Source of the DNA: JAJXWB01 sp047605445
GTDB lineage: Bacteria > Pseudomonadota > Alphaproteobacteria > Rhizobiales > Beijerinckiaceae
Assembly: GCA_047605445.1 (NCBI GenBank)
Contig: JASGFP010000027.1
Span: forward strand, 1-34,924
DNA length: 34,924 nt
Direction: 5' to 3'
A model generated the notes under the pieces. That model worked only from the letters and a program-made list of their open reading frames with translations, was not told the origin of the DNA and searched no databases. A program made the position numbers and the translations under genes. Within the stretch, counting starts at the first letter, position 1. The number at the start of each line of letters is the position of its first letter. This document shows positions 23,766-31,860 of the stretch, in pieces.

Positions 23766-24101
23766 ATGGCGGGTGATGACGATGCGGAGCTGAAGGCGCG
23801 GCTTGCGGCTTTGTCGCAGAAGCTCGCCGAGGCCGATCAGGCGCCGGAGAAGCCGGCCGACGTGCAGCCGCTCGACGGCTCGACCAGCCGGGCGATGAGC
23901 CAGGGCATGAGGGCCCTCGGCGAATTCGTCGGCGCGGTCGGCGTGGGCGCGGCGATCGGATGGCAGCTGGATTCGTGGCTGAACACGGCGCCGGCTCTGT
24001 TGTTGGTTTTTCTCGCGCTCGGAACGGTCGCGGGTTTTTGGAACATCTATCGCATGGCGGCCGGGCCTTCGGCGCGCAGCGACGGATTGGGCAAGAAGTG
24101 A
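23766..24101 (+). CDS. atpI: AtpI, ATP synthase assembly subunit I
   Basis: A 111-residue membrane protein with a charged N-terminal 45 residues and two hydrophobic helices (about 50-66 and 74-91; AVGVGAAIGWQLDSWLN then a Leu/Val-rich stretch). This AtpQ/AtpI type assists c-ring assembly in alphaproteobacteria. The ATG at 23766 has GGAGG five bases upstream, which decides against the in-frame GTG at 23754. First gene of the F0 operon. A 7-bp stem (AACGGCC/GGCCGTT) follows in the 77-bp gap before atpB. Confidence 0.87.
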   Translation: MAGDDDAELKARLAALSQKLAEADQAPEKPADVQPLDGSTSRAMSQGMRALGEFVGAVGVGAAIGWQLDSWLNTAPALLLVFLALGTVAGFWNIYRMAAGPSARSDGLGKK

Positions 24102-24178
24102 AGCGAACGGCCTCGGGCCGTTGCGCAGGCGGAATGTGAAGCCGGCCTCTGGCTGGCGACGACGAAAAGGGTGAGACC

Positions 24179-24940
24179 GTGGCGGCTGAATCGCAAGGGA
24201 TCGATCCGATCCACCAGTTCAACATCAACCGCCTGTTCGACCTGCGTCTGGGCGGCGTCGACGCCTCCTTCACCAACGCCTCGCTGTTCATGCTGGTCGT
24301 GTTCGTCGCCATCACGGCGCTGATGGTGCTGTCCACCAATGGCAAGCACATCGTCCCGACCCGCATGCAGGCCGCAGCCGAAATGGCCTACGAATTCGTC
24401 GCCTCAACGGTGCGCGACACGACCGGCGACGCCGGCATGCGTTTCTTCCCCTTCGTCTTCTCGCTCTTCATGTTCGTGCTGTTCTCGAACCTGATCGGCC
24501 TGATCCCCGGCGCCTACACCGTCACCAGCCAGATCATCGTCACCTTCGCTTTCGCCGCGCTGGTGATCGGCGTGGTTCTCGTCTACGGCTTCTACAAGCA
24601 CGGAACGCACTTCCTGCACCTGTTCGTGCCCTCGGGCGTTTCGCCGGCGCTGCTGCCCTTCATCGTGCTGATCGAGATCATCTCCTTCGTGTCGCGTCCG
24701 ATCTCGCTGTCGGTTCGTCTCTTCGCCAACATGCTGGCTGGCCACATCACGCTGAAAGTGTTCGGCGGCTTCGTCGCCATGCTGCTCGGCGCCGGCGCCT
24801 ACGCCATCATCTCGCCGCTGCCGCTGCTGGCGATCACCGTTCTCACCGCGTTCGAATTGCTGGTCGCGTTCCTGCAGGCCTACGTCTTCGCCATTCTCAC
24901 TTGCGTCTATCTCAACGACGCGATTCACCCGGGCCACTGA
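24179..24940 (+). CDS. atpB: AtpB, F0 ATP synthase subunit a
   Basis: A 253-residue integral membrane protein forming the proton half-channels. The invariant Arg (Arg180) is in SVRLFANMLAGH, and the C-terminal helix ends in QAYVFAILTCVYLNDAI. The start is a GTG at 24179 preceded by AAGGGTGAG, and the next residues (AAESQGIDPIHQF) match alphaproteobacterial subunit a. Second gene of the F0 operon. Confidence 0.95.
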   Translation: MAAESQGIDPIHQFNINRLFDLRLGGVDASFTNASLFMLVVFVAITALMVLSTNGKHIVPTRMQAAAEMAYEFVASTVRDTTGDAGMRFFPFVFSLFMFVLFSNLIGLIPGAYTVTSQIIVTFAFAALVIGVVLVYGFYKHGTHFLHLFVPSGVSPALLPFIVLIEIISFVSRPISLSVRLFANMLAGHITLKVFGGFVAMLLGAGAYAIISPLPLLAITVLTAFELLVAFLQAYVFAILTCVYLNDAIHPGH

Positions 24941-25001
24941 TAAAAGCGCTCTGCGCACAACAACAGATAGTCGCCCACAAAACTCCCGAAGGAGCTTCAA
25001 A

Positions 25002-25232
25002 ATGGATCCAGTTGCAGCCAAGTACATCGGCGCCGGTCTCGCCGCCATCGGCATGGGCGCCGCCGCCGTCGGCGTCGGCCTGATTTTCGGCAACTTCCTC
25101 TCCGGCGCGCTGCGCAACCCGTCGGCCGCCGACGGCCAGTTCGGTCGCGCGTTCATCGGCGCGGCGCTCGCCGAAGGTCTCGGCATCTTCGCGTTCCTCG
25201 TCGCGATCCTGCTCCTCTTCGTGATGAAGTGA
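25002..25232 (+). CDS. atpE: AtpE, F0 ATP synthase subunit c
   Basis: A 76-residue hairpin of two transmembrane helices joined by the polar loop RNPSA (38-42). The proton-carrying carboxylate is Glu58 in AALAEGLGIF, as in most alphaproteobacteria. The ribosome site GGAG lies 8 bases before the ATG and can pair with an upstream CTCC (CTCC-CGAA-GGAG), a small stem that may tune initiation. Third gene of the F0 operon and followed by a strong GC stem. Confidence 0.96.
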   Translation: MDPVAAKYIGAGLAAIGMGAAAVGVGLIFGNFLSGALRNPSAADGQFGRAFIGAALAEGLGIFAFLVAILLLFVMK

Positions 25233-25238
25233 TCTATC

Positions 25239-25263
25239 GCGCGCCCCGCATCGCGGGGCGCGC
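25239..25263 (+). terminator. 11-bp GC stem between atpE and the b' gene
   Basis: GCGCGCCCCGC (25239-25249) pairs perfectly with GCGGGGCGCGC (25253-25263) across a 3-base loop, six bases after the atpE stop. The following CTTTCGTTCC has only a broken T-tract, so partial termination or a 3' RNA-stabilising stem is more likely than a full stop. This could raise c-subunit output above b and b'. Confidence 0.6.
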
Positions 25264-25293
25264 CTTTCGTTCCTGCATTCAGACGGATTGACG

Positions 25294-25842
25294 ATGGCCA
25301 GCGACGCGCACAAGACGGGCACCGAAGTTCACGGCGGCGCCGCCGAACACGGCTCGTCCTTTCCGCCCTTCGATTCCGAACATTTCTCCTCGCAGCTGAT
25401 CTGGCTGGCGCTGATTTTCGGCGCGCTCTATCTGCTGATGAGCCGCGTGGCCCTGCCGCGCGTCGCGGGCATCCTCAAGGATCGCGGCGACAGGATTTCC
25501 GGCGATCTCGACGCCGCCAAGGCGGCGCAAGCCCAGGCCGAGGCCGCAGGCGCCGATCTCGAGAAGACGCTGGCCGAAGCCAAGGGCAAGGCGCAGGCGA
25601 TGGGACAGGAAGCCCATGCCGCGCTCGCCGCCGAAACGGAAGCCAAGCGCAAGACGCTCGAAGGCGAACTCAACGCGAAGCTGGCCGCCGCCGAGGCGCA
25701 GATCGCCGACACCAAGGCGAAAGCCATGTCCAACGTCGAGACGATCGCCAAGGACACGGCCGCGGCCATTGTCGAACACATCACCGGCAAGCCGGCCGAT
25801 CCGCAGAAGATCGCCGACGCGCTGGCTAACGCGAAGGCCTGA
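25294..25842 (+). CDS. atpF2: F0 ATP synthase subunit b'
   Basis: A 182-residue peripheral-stalk subunit. A Ser/His-containing N-terminal 30 residues precede one transmembrane helix (about 35-50, LIWLALIFGALYLLMS), followed by a long Ala/Lys/Glu coiled coil. Having the b' form next to b is standard for photosynthetic and other alphaproteobacteria. The ATG at 25294 is preferred to the TTG two codons earlier. Four bases separate it from atpF. Confidence 0.9.
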   Translation: MASDAHKTGTEVHGGAAEHGSSFPPFDSEHFSSQLIWLALIFGALYLLMSRVALPRVAGILKDRGDRISGDLDAAKAAQAQAEAAGADLEKTLAEAKGKAQAMGQEAHAALAAETEAKRKTLEGELNAKLAAAEAQIADTKAKAMSNVETIAKDTAAAIVEHITGKPADPQKIADALANAKA

Positions 25843-25846
25843 TCCG

Positions 25847-26332
25847 ATGGCGCTTGAAGCTGAACATTTCGTCGCCCTCGGGTTTTTCCTGTTCCTCGCG
25901 GTGCTCGCTTATTACGGCGTGCATTCCAAGCTTGTCGGCGCGCTCGACGCGCGCATCGACGGCGTGAAGAACGAACTGGCCGAGGCGCAGAAGTTGCGCG
26001 AGGAAGCCCAGGCGCTGCTCGCCTCCTTCGAGACCAAGCGCAAGGCCGCCGAAGCCGACGCCGCCGCGATCGTCGCGCAGGCCAAGCAGGAGGCCGAACT
26101 GCTCTCGAAAGAGACGCAGGAACGGATGACCGACTACATCGCCCGCCGCACCAAGCAGGCGGAAGACAAGATCGCCCAGGCCGAGGCCCAGGCCGCCAAC
26201 GACGTGCGTTCGGTCGCCGCCGATGTCGCGACCCGCACGGCCGAGGCGGTGCTGAAGACGGAAGCTGCAGGCGCCGGCGGCGCCGCAATGGTCGATCAGG
26301 GCATCAAGGACCTCGGCCGCCTGCTGCACTGA
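25847..26332 (+). CDS. atpF: AtpF, F0 ATP synthase subunit b
   Basis: A 161-residue stalk subunit with an N-terminal helix (FVALGFFLFLAVLAYYGV, about 8-25) and a coiled coil rich in Ala, Glu and Lys to about residue 130. It pairs with b' to hold F1 against subunit a. Last gene of the operon: an intrinsic terminator follows at once and no F1 genes are nearby, as expected for the split alphaproteobacterial arrangement. Confidence 0.92.
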   Translation: MALEAEHFVALGFFLFLAVLAYYGVHSKLVGALDARIDGVKNELAEAQKLREEAQALLASFETKRKAAEADAAAIVAQAKQEAELLSKETQERMTDYIARRTKQAEDKIAQAEAQAANDVRSVAADVATRTAEAVLKTEAAGAGGAAMVDQGIKDLGRLLH

Positions 26333-26354
26333 GCGGCGGACGAAACCGACAGTC

Positions 26355-26385
26355 GAAAACGCCGGCCGTGAGGCCGGCGTTTTTC
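26355..26385 (+). terminator. intrinsic terminator of the F0 operon
   Basis: GAAAACGCCGGCC (26355-26367) pairs with GGCCGGCGTTTTTC (26372-26385) around the loop GTGA. The GC core followed by TTTTTC gives a textbook rho-independent terminator 22 bases after atpF. The A-tract on the other arm means it could also stop minus-strand transcription. Confidence 0.9.
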
Positions 26386-26541
26386 GTTGGCCGCCGGGAC
26401 CGCCGGCCTCCAGCCGGCATCACGACGTAGCGCGCCGCTTTGTGCGTCCGGAGGACGGCGGCGCCGGCTGGCGGCGCTCGCCCGAGCCCAGGCGGTCGCC
26501 CCCCGATCTCCAAAGTCTCGCTCAACAGGAGCGCGCCGCGC

Positions 26542-26799
26542 TCACACCGCGATCGCCAGCCGCTCCAGTTCCTCGCCGGTCCGGCGCGCCAGCGCGCAGG
26601 CCCGCGCCGCGCGGGCGCCCGTGAGGACGACGACATCGCCGCCTGCGTCGCGAACGCGGATCGTCGCGTCGCGATGCGCGTCGCGCAGAACGACGGTTTC
26701 AATCCAGCGCCAGACGTCGCTGGTCGAGTCGAGATGAGCTTCGCATTCGCTTGCGCCGCGTCCATCCGTCGCGACGATCTGCATGCGGAACAGCGCCAT
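26542..26799 (-). CDS. hypothetical small protein
   Basis: An 85-residue soluble protein, MALFRMQIVATDGRGASECEA-like at the start, with a DSTSDVWRWIETVVLRDAHRD segment. No family recognised with confidence. A GGGAGG site lies seven bases before the ATG at 26799 and only one base before the ATG at 26805, so the second ATG is chosen. It lies downstream of gcvPB on the same strand, 156 bp away. Confidence 0.55.
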   Translation of the reverse strand: MALFRMQIVATDGRGASECEAHLDSTSDVWRWIETVVLRDAHRDATIRVRDAGGDVVVLTGARAARACALARRTGEELERLAIAV

Positions 26800-26955
26800 G
26801 GCCATTCCTCCCTGAACGGAGCGGGCCTCGCGCCATGAGCAGGCGCGCTGTCGCTTCCGCGATCTTGGCTACCCGATTCCCCGCAACGTAAGTCAATGCG
26901 GCGCGCCTGGCGACGCGTCCCGGTGACGCGCCGTCCGGTCACATTGTTCGGCGAC

Positions 26956-28518
26956 TTACTCCGCGGCTTCCGCAACCGGCGGCCGCGCCGTCCATTTGAG
27001 GACCGGCGACCGCGCCGCCTTCGTCTCGTCGAGCCGCGCGCGCGGCGCAAAGCGCGGCGCCGTGGCGAAGCGCTCCGTCTCGCCGCGCAGCGCGCGTAGC
27101 GCGAGATCGCGCATCGCCATGATGAACAGGTCGAGCGAAGCCTTCGATTCCGATTCCGTCGGCTCGATCAGCATCGCGCCTTTCACGACGAGCGGGAAAT
27201 AGACCGTCATCGGATGGTAGCCCTCGTCGATCAGCGCCTTGGCGAAATCGAGCGTGGAGACATGCGCGCCCTTGAGCCAGCTCTCGTCGAACAGAACCTC
27301 ATGCATGCAGGGCCGGTCGCCGAATGGCTGCGAGAAAATGTCCGAGAGCCCCGCGCGAACGTAATTGGCGTTGAGCACCGCATCCTGCGAGGCCTGACGC
27401 AGACCGTCGCCGCCATGCGAGAGCATGTAGGAAAGCGCGCGCACATACATGCCCATCTGCCCGTGAAACGCCGTCATACGGCCGAAGGCCTGCGTGCCTT
27501 CGGTCTCCTCGACGAGTTCCAGCGCGCCGTTCTTTTCCCGGAGGAAAGGCACGGGCGCGAAAGCCGCCAGACGTTCCGACAGCACGACCGGCCCCGAGCC
27601 CGGCCCGCCGCCGCCATGCGGCGTCGAGAAGGTCTTGTGCAGATTGATGTGCATGGCGTCGACGCCGAGATCGCCGGGCCGCGCGACGCCGACGATGGCG
27701 TTGAAATTCGCGCCGTCGCAGTAGAAATAGGCCCCTGCCTGATGCACGGCGTCGGCGATCTCCGAAACCTCGCGTTCGAACAGGCCGCAGGTGTTGGGAT
27801 TCGTCAGCATGATCGCGGCGACGTGCGGCCCGAGTTTTTCACGCACGGCGGCGGGATGAACCAGACCGTCGTCGCCGGCGGGCACCGATTGCACCTCGAA
27901 GCCGATCAGCGCGGCGGTCGCGGGATTCGTGCCATGTGCGGAATCCGGCACCAGCACGGTCTTGCGCGTGTTTTGTTCGCCGCGCGCGATGATCGCGGCC
28001 TTGATCGCCATCATGCCGCAGAGTTCGCCATGCGCGCCGGCCTTGGGCGACAGCGCGACGGCTTTCATGCCCGTGGACACGAGCAGCCAGCGCGACAATT
28101 CCTGCATCAGCGCCAGTGCGCCCGGCACGGTCGATTGCGGCTGCAGCGGATGGATGTCGCCGATGCCGGGCAGCCGCGCCATCTTCTCGTTGAGGCGCGG
28201 ATTGTGCTTCATCGTGCAGGAGCCGAGCGGGAAGAGCCCGGCGTCGATCGAATAATTCTTGCGCGACAGCCGCACGTAATGGCGCACCGCCTGCGGTTCG
28301 CTGAGGCCCGGCAGTTCCGGCTTCGCCTTTCGTTTCAGCCCGCCGAGGCGATCCGTGAAAGGCTCGGGTTCGTCGATGTCGACGCCCGTGCGGTCGAAGC
28401 CGCCCTGATCGAAGATCAGCGCCTCGTCGATCTCCAGCGCGCGATTGCCGGTAAAAGTCTCGCGCTGCGTCCCATGCGCCTCGCCCGCCTGCGTGGGGCG
28501 TCCCTGATTGTTGAGCAT
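26956..28518 (-). CDS. gcvPB: GcvPB, glycine decarboxylase subunit 2
   Basis: A 520-residue PLP-dependent half of the split glycine decarboxylase (P protein). It has the Schiff-base Lys295 in INLHKTFSTPHGGGGPG and SPKAGAHGEL, LVPDSAHGTNPA and CDGANFNA around the cofactor. A standalone version of this length implies an alpha2-beta2 enzyme with GcvPA. Its ATG overlaps the gcvPA stop by one base (TGATG), so the two are made in balance. The last 40 residues are basic and Ala/Pro-rich. Confidence 0.96.
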   Translation of the reverse strand: MLNNQGRPTQAGEAHGTQRETFTGNRALEIDEALIFDQGGFDRTGVDIDEPEPFTDRLGGLKRKAKPELPGLSEPQAVRHYVRLSRKNYSIDAGLFPLGSCTMKHNPRLNEKMARLPGIGDIHPLQPQSTVPGALALMQELSRWLLVSTGMKAVALSPKAGAHGELCGMMAIKAAIIARGEQNTRKTVLVPDSAHGTNPATAALIGFEVQSVPAGDDGLVHPAAVREKLGPHVAAIMLTNPNTCGLFEREVSEIADAVHQAGAYFYCDGANFNAIVGVARPGDLGVDAMHINLHKTFSTPHGGGGPGSGPVVLSERLAAFAPVPFLREKNGALELVEETEGTQAFGRMTAFHGQMGMYVRALSYMLSHGGDGLRQASQDAVLNANYVRAGLSDIFSQPFGDRPCMHEVLFDESWLKGAHVSTLDFAKALIDEGYHPMTVYFPLVVKGAMLIEPTESESKASLDLFIMAMRDLALRALRGETERFATAPRFAPRARLDETKAARSPVLKWTARPPVAEAAE

Positions 28519-29858
28519 CAGATGGCTCCCTTCAGCGCCGCGACGAAGGCCGCGCGATCGTCGTCCGTGTTCACTTCGGTATTGGCGACGATGATGAGAT
28601 CGTCGAGCCCGCCATTCGGCAGCAGGCGCGACGCCGGTACGCCGCCGAGCACGCCCGCCTTCGCCATCTTCTCGATGACATCAGCCGCGTCGCCCTTCAC
28701 GCGCAGCGTGAATTCGTTGAAGAAGGTCTTGTTCAGCACCTCGACGCCGTTCACGCCCTTCAGCATGTCCGCGAGCTTCACGGCGTTTGCGTGATTGACG
28801 CGCGCGAGCCGCTCCAGCCCCGTGCCGCCGAGCAGCGTCATGTGGATGGTGAAGGCGAGCGCGCAGAGGCCGGAATTGGTGCAGATGTTCGACGTCGCCT
28901 TCTCGCGGCGGATGTGCTGCTCGCGCGTCGACAGCGTCAGCACGAAGCCGCGCTTGCCGTTGGCGTCGACGGTCTCGCCGCACAGCCGCCCCGGCATCTG
29001 CCGCACGAATTTTTCGCGCGTGGCGAACAGGCCGACATACGGGCCGCCGAAATTCAGCGAATTGCCGATTGACTGGCCCTCGCCGACGACGATGTCCGCG
29101 CCCATTTCGCCCGGCGGCGTCACGAGGCCGAGCGACACGACTTCGGTGAAGACTGCAACCAGCAGCGCGCCATTGGCGTGGCAGGCGTCGGCGATCGGCT
29201 GCAGATCGCGCAAATTTCCGAACACGTCGGGCGATTGAACAACGACGCAGGACGTCTCCTTGTCGATAGCCGCGATGATGTTCTCGACCGCCATCGGATC
29301 GGGCGCCATCGTTACGACGGCGTCGCTCGCCATGTCGGAGACGGTGCGCACGACTTCGGCGTAATGCGGATGCAACCCGCCCGACAGCACCGCCTTGCGC
29401 CGCCGCGTCGCGCGATGCGCCATCAGCACGGCTTCCGCGCAACCGGTCGAGCCGTCGTACATCGAGGCGTTCGCCACATCCATCGCGGTGAGCCGGCCGA
29501 CCTGCGTCTGGAACTCGAACATGTATTGCAGCGTGCCCTGCGCGATCTCCGGCTGATAGGGCGTATAGCTCGTCAGAAATTCCGAGCGCTGGATCAGGTG
29601 ATCGACCGAGGCTGGCACATGATGCTTGTAGGCGCCGGCGCCGACGAAGAACGGCGCGCTGCCCGCCGACACGTTGCGGGCGGCCATTCCGGAAAGGATG
29701 CGCTCGACCTCGATTTCGCTCTTGTGGCGCGGCAGGTCGGGCAAGCCGACGATCAGCTTGTCCTTCGGAATGTCCACGAACAGATCGTCAATCGAGGCGA
29801 CGCCGATCTTCGCGAGCATGTCCGCGCGGTCTTGGGGCGAATGGGGCAGGTAGCGCAT
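28518..29858 (-). CDS. gcvPA: GcvPA, glycine decarboxylase subunit 1
   Basis: A 446-residue partner of GcvPB in the P protein, lacking the PLP lysine as expected. Typical segments are MRYLPHSPQDRADML, SYTPYQPEIAQGTLQ, DGSTGCAEAVLMAHR and NFGGPYVGLFA. Together the pair decarboxylates glycine and passes the aminomethyl group to the lipoyl arm of GcvH. A 112-bp palindromic element separates it from gcvH upstream. Confidence 0.96.
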   Translation of the reverse strand: MRYLPHSPQDRADMLAKIGVASIDDLFVDIPKDKLIVGLPDLPRHKSEIEVERILSGMAARNVSAGSAPFFVGAGAYKHHVPASVDHLIQRSEFLTSYTPYQPEIAQGTLQYMFEFQTQVGRLTAMDVANASMYDGSTGCAEAVLMAHRATRRRKAVLSGGLHPHYAEVVRTVSDMASDAVVTMAPDPMAVENIIAAIDKETSCVVVQSPDVFGNLRDLQPIADACHANGALLVAVFTEVVSLGLVTPPGEMGADIVVGEGQSIGNSLNFGGPYVGLFATREKFVRQMPGRLCGETVDANGKRGFVLTLSTREQHIRREKATSNICTNSGLCALAFTIHMTLLGGTGLERLARVNHANAVKLADMLKGVNGVEVLNKTFFNEFTLRVKGDAADVIEKMAKAGVLGGVPASRLLPNGGLDDLIIVANTEVNTDDDRAAFVAALKGAI

Positions 29859-29873
29859 GAGGGTTCCATTATT

Positions 29874-29985
29874 GGATCGCGAGCCTTCCGGCTCGCTTTA
29901 GGCATTCGGCAATCGGCGTTGGGCAGTCGAACGCCGACCGCTCAAAGCCCAATGCCTGAACAGCGAGCCTGAAGGCTCGCGGTCC
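29874..29985. repeat. 112-bp palindromic REP/BIME-like element inside the gcv operon
   Basis: Two near-identical hairpins lie at the ends, GCGAGCC-TTCC-GGCTCGC (29879-29896) and GCGAGCC-TGAA-GGCTCGC (29963-29980), with an 8-bp central stem TCGGCGTT/AACGCCGA (29913-29920 and 29930-29937). The whole unit is also an imperfect inverted repeat: GGATCGCGAGCC against GGCTCGCGGTCC, and TTTAGGCATT against AATGCCTGAA. It has no open frame. Confidence 0.8.
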
Positions 29986-29987
29986 AG

Positions 29988-30365
29988 CTAGTCCAGCGTC
30001 TTCAGAAATTCCGCATAGGCGGCCTCGTCCATCAGCCCGTCGAGCTGGCCGGCGTCGGCGATGCGGATCTTCATGAACCAGCCGTCGCCCAGCGGGTCTT
30101 CGTTCACCTTGGCGGGCGCGCCTTCGAGATCGCCGTTGACCTCGATCACTTCGCCCGCGACCGGCGCGTAGACTTCGCTTGCGGCCTTCACGCTTTCCAC
30201 GACTGCGGCCTCGCCGCCCTGCGCGACCTTCTTGCCGACGGCGGGCAGTTCGACGAACACGACGTCGCCCAGCGCATGCTGCGCATGGTCGGAAATGCCG
30301 ACCGTGCCGATATCGCCCTCGATGCGGATATATTCGTGGTCCTTGGTGTAGCGGATCGTCGCCAT
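29988..30365 (-). CDS. gcvH: GcvH, glycine cleavage H protein
   Basis: A 125-residue lipoyl carrier. The lipoylated lysine is Lys60 in ESVKAAS, flanked by the barrel motifs GISDHAQHALGDVVFVELP and NGDLEGAPAKVNEDPLGDGW. It shuttles the aminomethyl arm between P and T proteins and returns electrons to L protein, whose gene is not here. It is 12 bp after gcvT. The palindromic repeat begins just beyond its stop. Confidence 0.97.
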   Translation of the reverse strand: MATIRYTKDHEYIRIEGDIGTVGISDHAQHALGDVVFVELPAVGKKVAQGGEAAVVESVKAASEVYAPVAGEVIEVNGDLEGAPAKVNEDPLGDGWFMKIRIADAGQLDGLMDEAAYAEFLKTLD

Positions 30366-30377
30366 GAACCTCTCCTG

Positions 30378-31502
30378 TCAGCCCTTGTGATAGCGATTGG
30401 GGACAAACGGCGTCTTCGCCACGCGCGCCGGCAGCGCCTTGCCGCGCACCAGCGCGGCGACTTCGGTTCCCGGCGCGGAGAATTCGCGCGCCACATAGCC
30501 CATCGCGCAGGGCGCGCCGAGGCTCGGCCCGAACCCGCCGGACGTGATCGCGCCGATCACGCGCCCATCGGGCGCAGCGATCTCCACGCCCTCGCGCGCC
30601 GGCTGCCGGCCTTCGAACGTAAGGCCGACGCGCACGCGCGCAGGGCCTTCGGCCAGCGCCTTCTGGATGCGCGCGGCGCCGGGAAAGCCGCCTTCCGTGC
30701 GGCGGCGTTTCGAGATCGACCAGTTGAGCGCCGCCTCGATCGGGTCGGTCGTCTCGTCGATGTCGTGGCCGTAGAGGCAGAGCCCCGCCTCCAGCCGCAG
30801 CGAATCGCGCGCGCCGAGTCCAATGGGCAGGCAGTCGGGATGAGACAGCAGCCGCTCGGCGAAGGCTTCGGCCTGCGAGGCGGGCAGGGATATTTCGTAG
30901 CCGTCCTCGCCCGTATAGCCGGAGCGCGTGACGAAAACCGGCGAATCCCGCCATTCGAAATCGCCGCCCTGCATGAATACAAGCGATTGCACGCCGGGGA
31001 TCAGGCCTTCGACGACCTCCACCGCCTTCGGCCCCTGCACCGCGATCAGCGCGCGGTCCTCGAACACGTCGAGCGTCAGGTCCGGCAGCTTTTCGCGCAA
31101 CAGCGCGAAATCGACGTCCTTGCGCGCGGCGTTGCAGACGATGAACAGGCGTTCCGGGTCGCCGGGCAGGCGCGTCACCATCAGATCGTCGATGATGCCG
31201 CCGTCCGGCGTCAGGAACTGCGTATAGCGCGTGCGGCCGACGCCGAGCGAAACGATGTCGCCGGGCACGAGCGTCTCGAGCCGCGCGGCCGCGTTCGGGC
31301 CTTCGAGGATCGCCTGGCCCATGTGCGAGACGTCGAACAGCCCACATTTTTGGCGAGTGTGCAGATGTTCGGTCATCACGCCGGTCGGATATTGGATCGG
31401 CATGTCGTAGCCGGCGAAAGGCGCCATGCGGGCGCCGAGACGCAGATGCAGGGCGTGCAGCGGCGTGAGCGCAAGCTTTTCGGTCGAGGATGCTTCGGCC
31501 AA
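30378..31502 (-). CDS. gcvT: GcvT, aminomethyltransferase
   Basis: A 374-residue tetrahydrofolate-dependent T protein. Signature segments include PFAGYDMPIQYPTGV, GLFDVSHMGQ and TRSGYTGEDGYEI. It starts at a TTG (31502) with GGAGG four bases upstream, and there is no competing ATG before residue 26. The start and its ribosome site lie about 45 bases beyond the second glycine aptamer, so it is the direct target of the riboswitch. First gene of gcvT-gcvH-gcvPA-gcvPB. Confidence 0.95.
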   Translation of the reverse strand: MAEASSTEKLALTPLHALHLRLGARMAPFAGYDMPIQYPTGVMTEHLHTRQKCGLFDVSHMGQAILEGPNAAARLETLVPGDIVSLGVGRTRYTQFLTPDGGIIDDLMVTRLPGDPERLFIVCNAARKDVDFALLREKLPDLTLDVFEDRALIAVQGPKAVEVVEGLIPGVQSLVFMQGGDFEWRDSPVFVTRSGYTGEDGYEISLPASQAEAFAERLLSHPDCLPIGLGARDSLRLEAGLCLYGHDIDETTDPIEAALNWSISKRRRTEGGFPGAARIQKALAEGPARVRVGLTFEGRQPAREGVEIAAPDGRVIGAITSGGFGPSLGAPCAMGYVAREFSAPGTEVAALVRGKALPARVAKTPFVPNRYHKG

Positions 31503-31548
31503 GGGACCTCCGGAATCAGGGCGCGCGTCCGCAGGCGAAAGCCGGCGG

Positions 31549-31739
31549 CGCCCCCTCTGTCCCGTGACCTGAGAGATTTCCCCGCGAAGCGCGAGTTACC
31601 CCCGTCGGTGGGCGCTTGCGCCTGCGCGCATCGCCGCTTTCCAGAGCGTCATCCTTTCGCGGTCCGTTTGCCTGAGCGTTTCCGGGGCGGTTGCGCCTTC
31701 GGCGCCGGCGATGCCCGAAGGCAGAGCCGGTCTCTTCCG
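31549..31739 (-). ncRNA. tandem glycine riboswitch
   Basis: Reading on the minus strand, aptamer 1 starts at GGAAGAGACC (about 31739) and shows GCCGAAGGCGCAA, CTCAGGCAAA and GGACCGC. Aptamer 2 shows CACCGACGGGGG, TCTCTCAGGT and GGGACAGAGGGGG, ending near 31549. These are the two conserved glycine-binding cores in the usual order. A GC-rich stem (GGGCGC/GCGCCC) separates aptamer 2 from the gcvT ribosome site, with no T-run, so control is probably at translation. Glycine should switch the operon on. Confidence 0.92.
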
Positions 31740-31766
31740 CGAAAGATCTTTAACTGACTTGGGCCA

Positions 31767-31794
31767 CATGTAACCGGACGCCAGCCTAAGTCAA
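31767..31794 (-). promoter_or_regulatory. candidate promoter of the gcv riboswitch operon
   Basis: On the minus strand TTGACT (31794-31789) and TACATG (31772-31767) are 16 bp apart, placing the start of transcription about 20 bases before aptamer 1. The -10 is a weak match. The rest of the gap 31503-31860 is the riboswitch and about 65 bases with no other signal. Confidence 0.5.
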
Positions 31795-31860
31795 TCGGCC
31801 GCGCTGCCGCGTTATGCGCCAGGTTGTGGAAAGCGGCGTCAGGCCGCCTCCCGGCGCGCG

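Noticed and set aside
29178..31757. Several long plus-strand frames opposite the gcv genes and riboswitch
   Set aside because: All four gcv genes and the riboswitch are unmistakable on the other strand; the frames carry no family signal.
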